NCBI GenBank assembly: GCA_963700865.1
Contig: CAVOZC010000013.1
Coordinates: 1 to 64,000, forward strand
Direction of reading: 5' to 3'
Origin: CAVOGJ01 sp963700865
Lineage (GTDB): Bacteria; Planctomycetota; Planctomycetia; Pirellulales; Pirellulaceae
DNA length: 64,000 bases
Below the pieces are notes generated by a model. That model searched no databases and was not told the DNA's origin. It saw only the letters and a list, made by a program, of their open reading frames with translations. The first letter of the stretch is position 1; each line of letters starts with the position of its first letter. The position numbers were made by a program, and so were the translations under genes. Shown piece by piece: positions 59,334-64,000 of this stretch.

Positions 59334-59380
59334 GGTTGGATCTTTCCGTGGCTAGGGCATTGTGACCGCTGGAAATGAGG

Positions 59381-59404
59381 GTAGCCGAATTCGCCAGACT
59401 TTGG
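59381..59404 (-). repeat. 24-base dispersed repeat core, copy 3
   Basis: On the minus strand it starts CCAAAGTCTGGCGAATTCGG and is identical to 49316-49339 over all 24 bases. Confidence 0.85.
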
Positions 59405-59749
59405 ACGTCCTGTTTTGGACGAATCCAATCACTGGCCGGATTCGGAAACCCAAAACTCAGGCCGTTACAACGCACTAGCGGGGATGAGCAGCAAGCCGCG
59501 GCTGACGACAATTTGGAGTTTCACGGAGATACAGAGTCCGAGAGACCCATACGGGATTTGGTCGCGAACGTTGGGCAAGCGCGACAGGGCTTGGCTTAAT
59601 GTCTTGCGGAGTATGAGTGCTTGCGGACTTATCCGCAAGCAGAACACTGCCTCATCCAGTGGCAGCGGCCCTCCACACCGCACTGCGCGAGACTCGGCCA
59701 GCCAACCTGAAACATCCTGTTCGTGGGACGTCGATGGTGGCCAACGCAG

Positions 59750-59839
59750 GTGAATCTCCCGCCGGCAAGCGGCGGGCAGCTGGGCAGGCCGCAAACGATC
59801 ACCCACGCGGGCACGATCCCCCCACGCTTGCCTGGGGTA
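59750..59839 (+). repeat. Dispersed intergenic repeat with CCCGCCG hairpin, copy 2
   Basis: It reads GTGAATCTCCCGCCGGCAAG, then GCGGGCAGCTGG, and ends CACGCTTGCCTGGGGTA. It matches the copy at 44299-44376 at both ends, while the middle differs in sequence and length. The hairpin CCCGCCG/CGGCGGG is conserved. Confidence 0.72.
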
Positions 59840-59967
59840 CCTCCGGCTGATCGGCAGCCCGTGTCGTGACGTCCCCGTCCGCATCCAACGCCGATCGTGG
59901 TTGCTTCGGATCATCGCCACGCAACCGGCCCTGCTGACCACTGCGTCCATTTAAACTGTATTATCAT

Positions 59968-60034
59968 GCGCATTAAAGCAATTTTAGCCATTAATGCGCT
60001 GATAAATGCGCGATATAATTTTCTATTTATGCGT
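59968..60034 (+). promoter_or_regulatory. hipBA promoter with an array of operator-like half-sites
   Basis: A perfect -10 box TATAAT lies at 60014-60019 in an AT-rich island. Around it are GCGCATTA (59968-59975) and its inverted copy TAATGCGC (59992-59999), then AAATGCGC (60004-60011) and TTATGCGT (60027-60034). The half-sites overlap the promoter, as expected for autoregulation by HipB. The -35 element is weak. Regulation is inferred, not shown. Confidence 0.65.
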
Positions 60035-60075
60035 CGTATCGTATACTTAAATAGGCAGATTAGGTTACGACGCGC

Positions 60076-60432
60076 ATGATGGTGCATTTTATGAAGATGA
60101 GCAGCATGAGCGATGCGGCGATCCTGGCAGAGATCGGGAAAAGGCTCCGCCGAGAACGGCTGAATCGCAATTGGACCCAGGCGGAGCTGGCCCGGCAGGC
60201 GGGCATCGGTCGCCGCACCCTGCAGAAGGCAGAAGAAGGGGACGTGACGACGGTCGCAACGTTCATCGCCATCCTGCGTGGGCTGGGACTCCTCGCCCAA
60301 TGGGACCAGTTCCTGCCGGCCCCGCCTGCGAGTCCCGTGCAACTCGCGCGGCTGCAAGGGCAAACCCGCCAACGGGCCTCTGGGAAGCGGAAGACCGCGC
60401 GTCCCGACCGTGACTGGAAATGGGAGGACTGA
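60076..60432 (+). CDS. hipB: HipB-like XRE-family antitoxin/repressor
   Basis: The protein of up to 118 residues has a helix-turn-helix (EIGKRLRRERLNRNWTQAEL, ARQAGIGRRTLQKAEEG) followed by TTVATFIAILRGLGLLAQ, the usual HipB pattern. The C-terminal tail is basic and probably disordered. The start could be 60076 or ATG 60106 (MSDAAIL). It lies two bases upstream of the hipA start and should repress the operon and bind HipA. Confidence 0.85.
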   Translation: MMVHFMKMSSMSDAAILAEIGKRLRRERLNRNWTQAELARQAGIGRRTLQKAEEGDVTTVATFIAILRGLGLLAQWDQFLPAPPASPVQLARLQGQTRQRASGKRKTARPDRDWKWED

Positions 60433-60434
60433 CC

Positions 60435-61749
60435 ATGGCGGCGCGTGGTGGCCGAGGTCCGACTCTGGGGGTCGCTGATCGGTGCCGTTTCGTGGGACGT
60501 CGACCGCGGTGTGGCCGCGTTCGAATACACGCCGTCGTTTCAACGGAGCGGTATCGAACTCGCGCCCTTTCAGATGCCGTTAGGACCGACCATTTATTCC
60601 TTTCCGGCATTAGCCAGAGCTTCGTTCCATGGCCTGCCGGGGCTGCTCGCCGACGCCCTGCCCGACAAGTTCGGCAATCTGCTCATCGACGAGTGGCTGG
60701 TACGGACCGGTCGCGACCTTGAGAGTTTCACTCCTGTCGAACGACTCTGTTACGTCGGCACCCGGGGCATGGGTGCCTTGGAATTCCAGCCGGCAATCCG
60801 CAGAGAGTCGGACCGCTCGCTGCCGGTCGATGTCGCCGAGCTGGTGGAACTCGCCGCGGCAGCGCTTGCTCAAAAACAGCGGCTGGACGCCCACTTCACG
60901 GGTGACGAGCGCGAGGACTTGGAGGCCATGCGCGACATCCTGCGGGTGGGCACGTCTGCCGGTGGCGCCCGGGCCAAGGCGATCATCGCTTGGAATCAAG
61001 ACACCGGTGAAGTTCGCTCGGGCCAAGTGCAGGCTCCACTCGGATTCGGCTACTGGCTTCTCAAGTTCGACGGCCTCGCGGGCAATCGCGACAAGGATGT
61101 GGAGGACCCTCAGGGCTATGGGCGAATCGAGTACGCGTATTACCTGATGGCGACCGCGGCGGGTGTCGAGATGAACCCTTGCCGCCTGATGCACGAGCAC
61201 GGTCGCAGTCACTTCATGAGCAAGCGGTTTGATCGCACGGACGAAGGGGAAAAAATCTTCATGCAATCGCTGTGTGCCCTGGGGCATTACGACTTTAATA
61301 TGGCGGGCGCCTACAGCTACGAGCAGGCACTGCAGCTCGCCATCGACCTGGGCCTGGACGTCAAGGACCGTGAGCAACTGTTTCGCCGCGCACTCTTCAA
61401 CATTCTGGCTCGCAACCAGGATGATCACACGAAGAACATTGCCTTCCTCATGGATCGGTCTGGAGCCTGGAGACTAGCACCGGCCTTTGATGTCATCTAT
61501 AGCTATAATCCGCAGGGGCGGTGGACGAGTCAGCACCAGATGAGCCTGAATGGCAAGCGTGACGACTTCACGCGTGACGACATTCGCCTGGCATCCAACC
61601 GATTTCGACTGTATCGCGGCCGACATTTTGATGAACTCCTGCAGCAGGTCCAGGCAGCCACGCAACAGTGGCCCGAGTTCGCGGACCAGGCCGGGGTGCC
61701 TGCGGAGCGTGCTGCGGACATTTTCCGCAACTTCCGACGTTTTCACTGA
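60435..61749 (+). CDS. hipA: HipA-like Ser/Thr kinase toxin (frame broken near start)
   Basis: HipA kinases phosphorylate a cellular target such as glutamyl-tRNA synthetase in E. coli and induce dormancy. The length of about 434 residues is normal. Motifs include RVGTSAGGARAKAI (autophosphorylated-Ser loop), ARNQDDHTKNIAFL (catalytic Asp) and APAFDVIYSY (metal-binding Asp). GGGAGGA precedes ATG 60435, but that frame is off by one. Removing one G at about 60445-60449 gives MAARVAEVRLWGSLIGAVSW. Alternatively translation starts at GTG 60445. Confidence 0.88.
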
Positions 61750-61766
61750 GATTGGAGCGCGCACCG

Positions 61767-62381
61767 ATGAAAATACGAAGGACAACAACTACGGGTATCG
61801 CACTCCTCGGCGCGGCGGCAGCCGTTTTCTATGTGGCAACTTTCTTCTTTCCCTCCGACGAAGCGATCTTGCGGGCAGAGTTCGACGTGCCAAGGAGTGC
61901 GAAGGTTATCAGTTGCAAGACGCACCCAGATGGCCTGGCAGGCTGGTTCGGCCGCGAGGGACTCGAGATCGACCTGGTCTTCCAGTTCAATCATCAGGAC
62001 TACGCGGCGTATCTGACCCGTGCGAAAGCCCTCGGAACCTGGCAGCCGCTGCCAATTCCCAGAGAGTTCTTACTCAGAATGGGTGCCATTTCGACGAGCC
62101 GCGCAAGTACGGTGCGCAGCTACGAGTTGCGAGGGGATGCCCTGCCGGACGAAGGCTCGATTTACAATCCGTCGGAAGAGCAATTGCTGGCCCGGTTGCT
62201 CGATAACCTGCCGCCGCTGCCCGACGCTGGATTATTTCAGTGCCGCTCGGCGGGCACCGATATCATGCATGCCCCAAAAACCGTCCACACCCAACTGCAG
62301 GCGGACCTGAACGACTTCATGCTGGGCCTGCTCGACCATGAACGGAGGCAATTGATCATCAAGGTCCGGACGTATTATTGA
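61767..62381 (+). CDS. Unknown membrane-anchored protein, third gene of the hipBA operon
   Basis: It starts 17 bases after hipA at ATG 61767, with GGAG upstream. The 204-residue protein has an N-terminal hydrophobic segment (TGIALLGAAAAVFYVATFFF) and a soluble domain of about 170 residues with two Cys (ISCKTHPDG, LFQCRSAGTD). No family is recognised. Close spacing suggests cotranscription with hipBA, but a functional link is only inference. Confidence 0.6.
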   Translation: MKIRRTTTTGIALLGAAAAVFYVATFFFPSDEAILRAEFDVPRSAKVISCKTHPDGLAGWFGREGLEIDLVFQFNHQDYAAYLTRAKALGTWQPLPIPREFLLRMGAISTSRASTVRSYELRGDALPDEGSIYNPSEEQLLARLLDNLPPLPDAGLFQCRSAGTDIMHAPKTVHTQLQADLNDFMLGLLDHERRQLIIKVRTYY

Positions 62382-62466
62382 AATCACTGCGGCCATTGAG
62401 TCAGGTTGGCCGAGCACCACGCCTGTACGTTCCACGAGCGCGATTGAAGTCACACGAGCGCGAATT

Positions 62467-63119
62467 GGGGTCAGACTTGGTTTTCGGTTTTCGTCATGGC
62501 TTGTTCTATTTTCTTCAGTCGGTTTCGGTACTGTGGCAAGTTCGACTCTTGCCGTTTCGCACGTCGCACCAGATTTGCCGCGCTGTCCGGATGACCTAAT
62601 CCGAATGCGACCGACAGCTCAGCTAACGTACTGGATGTGAAGCGGCGGCAAACGAGCGCCGCCATGTCGCGACCGGGAGCCGAGCTGCGGAAACCCACGT
62701 ACTGCGAAGGGTCAACCTGGTGCTGCTCCGCCACCAATTCCATGATCTCGCCAATGGAATACGCTCGAGTGCGCCGCGTCAGCCGGCCTTGCTGGGCCGG
62801 ATCCTGCTTTTCGGCTAGTTTGACCATGCGCTTCAGAAATGCCTTCGAGCCGATCACCCACTCGTCCAGCGCGGCATCCAGCGGATTCTCCCAAAGTCCC
62901 TTTAGCCCCTGGGCGACAAAGCGACGATAGTCGACCGTAGTGGTCTTCATCGTGAAACAGCTCCCGTCGACCATCGCCGCGCGTCAAGATGTGATAAATT
63001 GCTCCCGGGAACTGCACTCTTGGTTTTCGGGGCATACCGAGTCTCCCAGGATGCGTGCGTCCTTGCAGGGACTCAAGGGCATATCATCATCATTAAAACC
63101 GAAAACCAAGTCTGACCCC
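62467..63119. mobile_element. 653-bp element bounded by perfect 25-bp inverted repeats
   Basis: The left end 62467-62491 starts GGGGTCAGACTTGGTTTTCG, and the right end 63095-63119 is its exact reverse complement over 25 bases. Between them lies a shortened REP-associated (Y1) transposase. GGGGTCAGAC-type ends are commonly seen beside such transposases. No clear target-site duplication was found. Confidence 0.82.
62471..63035 (-). pseudogene. Remnant of a REP-associated tyrosine (Y1/TnpA_REP) transposase
   Basis: The N-terminal frame from ATG 63035 reads MPRKPRVQFPGAIYHILTRG, then FHDEDH, the start of TnpA_REP proteins. In another frame the C-terminal part follows directly (YRRFVAQGLKGLWENPLDAA ... 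LAELSVAFGLGHPDSAANLV). The central portion with the HUH metal site and catalytic Tyr is missing, roughly 150-180 residues. The protein cannot be active; mobility would need a complete copy elsewhere. Confidence 0.82.
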
Positions 63120-63192
63120 TGCTTGCATCTGCCTGCATGACCCCTGCCTGCCTGCTCCTGCAAGTCTGACCGCTGCTTGCTCCTGCTTGCTC
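63117..63192 (+). repeat. Low-complexity CTGCTTGC/CTGCCTGC tract
   Basis: Short imperfect units of CTGCTTGC, CTGCCTGC and CTCCTGC follow the right inverted repeat. A second partial AAGTCTGACC end (about 63159-63168) is embedded, which suggests repeated insertion or slippage at this border. Confidence 0.65.
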
Positions 63193-63238
63193 GGCAGTGT
63201 GTCATCCCCATCGGCGTCAATGGCGCATAAAGGCGGCC

Positions 63239-64000
63239 TCAAATTTCCCCGCCACGTCGGTCGGCACGAGCGCCATACACGGACGCCAACGGATTGGCGG
63301 TCAAGCCGTGAGCCACGACGCTCAGCACAATCGTCCAGGCCACCGTCGCGAGAATCGTGTCATTGCCAGGCAAGTGGTCGCCCGCGACCATCACCCCAAA
63401 CACAATGCTGGCCAGCCCGCGAGGTCCGAACCAGCCCATAAACAACAGCGTATCCCGCTGCAAACCTGTCCCGACAAGGCAGAGGTAGACCGGCAACATG
63501 CGAACCACGGTCAGGCTGAGAACGGCGTAAGCAATGACCTGCCAAGAGAAGTGGTTGCACAACAGCCCGATCGCGATGGTTCCGTACGTAAACCAGGTCA
63601 CCAGCGCGAGCGCATCGCCCGTGCCTTCGGCAGCATCTAGGAATTGGGCCTTGTGTTGCTTGGTCATGCCACCAAAAGTCAAACCTGCCACGAAGCACGC
63701 AATAAAGCCGCTACCGCCCAACCACTGCGCCAAACCAAAACACAGGAGCGACAACGCAATGATCGGCATCTGCAACCAGGTACCGGCGACCCAGCCGCGT
63801 CGGGCACTTGTGCGTAAAGCAAATCCGCCAAGCAGGGCCAGTATCACACCTGTCGCGAAGCCGATGCCGATCACTTCGAGAGTCAGTTTGACAACGAGTC
63901 CGGCTCTTGCAGAGGTTTCGACGGAGCCCGCGGCGAGCGCGAGGAGGAACAAGATCACCGGCACGCAGATACCATCGTTCAAACCACTTTCGACGTTCAG
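63239..64000 (-). CDS. Cation/proton antiporter, CPA family (partial, cut by window edge)
   Basis: The frame is open to the right window edge, where it reads LNVESGLNDGICVPV. ESxLNDG is the ion-binding motif of CPA1-type Na+/H+ antiporters of the NhaP/NhaK kind. About seven hydrophobic segments follow, ending with FMGWFGPRGLASIVFGVMV and a short tail. The N-terminal half lies outside the window. The gene probably exchanges Na+ or K+ for protons. Confidence 0.85.
   Translation of the reverse strand: MNVESGLNDGICVPVILFLLALAAGSVETSARAGLVVKLTLEVIGIGFATGVILALLGGFALRTSARRGWVAGTWLQMPIIALSLLCFGLAQWLGGSGFIACFVAGLTFGGMTKQHKAQFLDAAEGTGDALALVTWFTYGTIAIGLLCNHFSWQVIAYAVLSLTVVRMLPVYLCLVGTGLQRDTLLFMGWFGPRGLASIVFGVMVAGDHLPGNDTILATVAWTIVLSVVAHGLTANPLASVYGARADRRGGEI

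Larger units (their letters stand above)
59334..59960. other. Repeat-rich intergenic region upstream of hipBA
   Basis: About 630 bases without a supported gene. It contains the 24-base repeat core (59381-59404, minus) and the CCCGCCG hairpin repeat (59750-59839). Open frames across it are short and lack motifs. The clustering of repeats beside a toxin-antitoxin-like module suggests an accessory patch. Confidence 0.5.

Noticed and set aside
63117..63192. CRISPR-like short repeats
   Set aside because: The units are 7-8 bases, imperfect and without regular spacers; this is low-complexity sequence next to a mobile element.

Overview
The window looks like a draft piece of a planctomycete chromosome, most likely of the Pirellula/Rhodopirellula type. 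This is inferred from gene content: surface proteins with an N-terminal LEPR-xLL-like motif, a planctomycete-type ECF sigma factor coupled to a Ser/Thr kinase with TPR repeats, a giant kinase-NTPase-lectin-like protein, peptidase-MA and ThuA-like secreted proteins, and high G+C. No rRNA, phage or CRISPR array was seen. Two tRNAs (His-GTG and Lys-CTT) are present.

Layout. 1-3.4 kb (+): envelope genes (flippase end, GT4 glycosyltransferase, PlsC-like acyltransferase, CdsA-like cytidylyltransferase). 3.4-6.3 kb (-): a secreted MA-type peptidase, then fabI overlapping a Nudix hydrolase gene. 6.4-11.8 kb (+): a sigma54-type regulator, a CbbX-like AAA protein with a zinc ribbon, and an MFS transporter. 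11.8-23.2 kb (-): two paralogous repeat-rich surface proteins; a tight set of ECF sigma factor, kinase-TPR protein and LEPR surface protein; and a DHODH-like barrel joined to a duplicated membrane module. 23.3-36 kb: superoxide dismutase, tRNA-His, speA, MOSC, ThuA-like, GGDEF-EAL and TM2 proteins, RNA 2',3'-cyclic phosphodiesterase, an FAD/Fe-S oxidoreductase and an FAH-family hydrolase. 36-44 kb: HD/PAS/GGDEF protein, YihY/BrkB-wHTH protein, GlsB-like protein, PDZ protein, zinc metallopeptidase and tRNA-Lys. 44.4-49 kb (-): full-length Lhr-type helicase. 49.5-59.3 kb: a cysteine-rich secreted protein, the giant kinase, small secreted proteins, a fasciclin protein and ppa. 59.3-63.2 kb: an accessory patch with dispersed repeats, a hipBA module with a third membrane gene, and a transposase remnant between 25-bp inverted repeats. 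The right edge holds part of a cation/proton antiporter.

The most important caveat is that about 18 reading-frame breaks occur in otherwise well-conserved genes. Nearly all are repaired by adding or removing one base, or one GC unit, in a short tract, so they look more like sequence errors than decay. Broken genes are listed part by part and the repaired reading is described.

The most interesting items are the DHODH-like/duplicated-membrane fusion, the kinase-STAND-lectin-like giant protein that lacks FGE cysteines, the coupled sigma-kinase-surface-protein operon, and the hipBA operon with its promoter-embedded half-site array.
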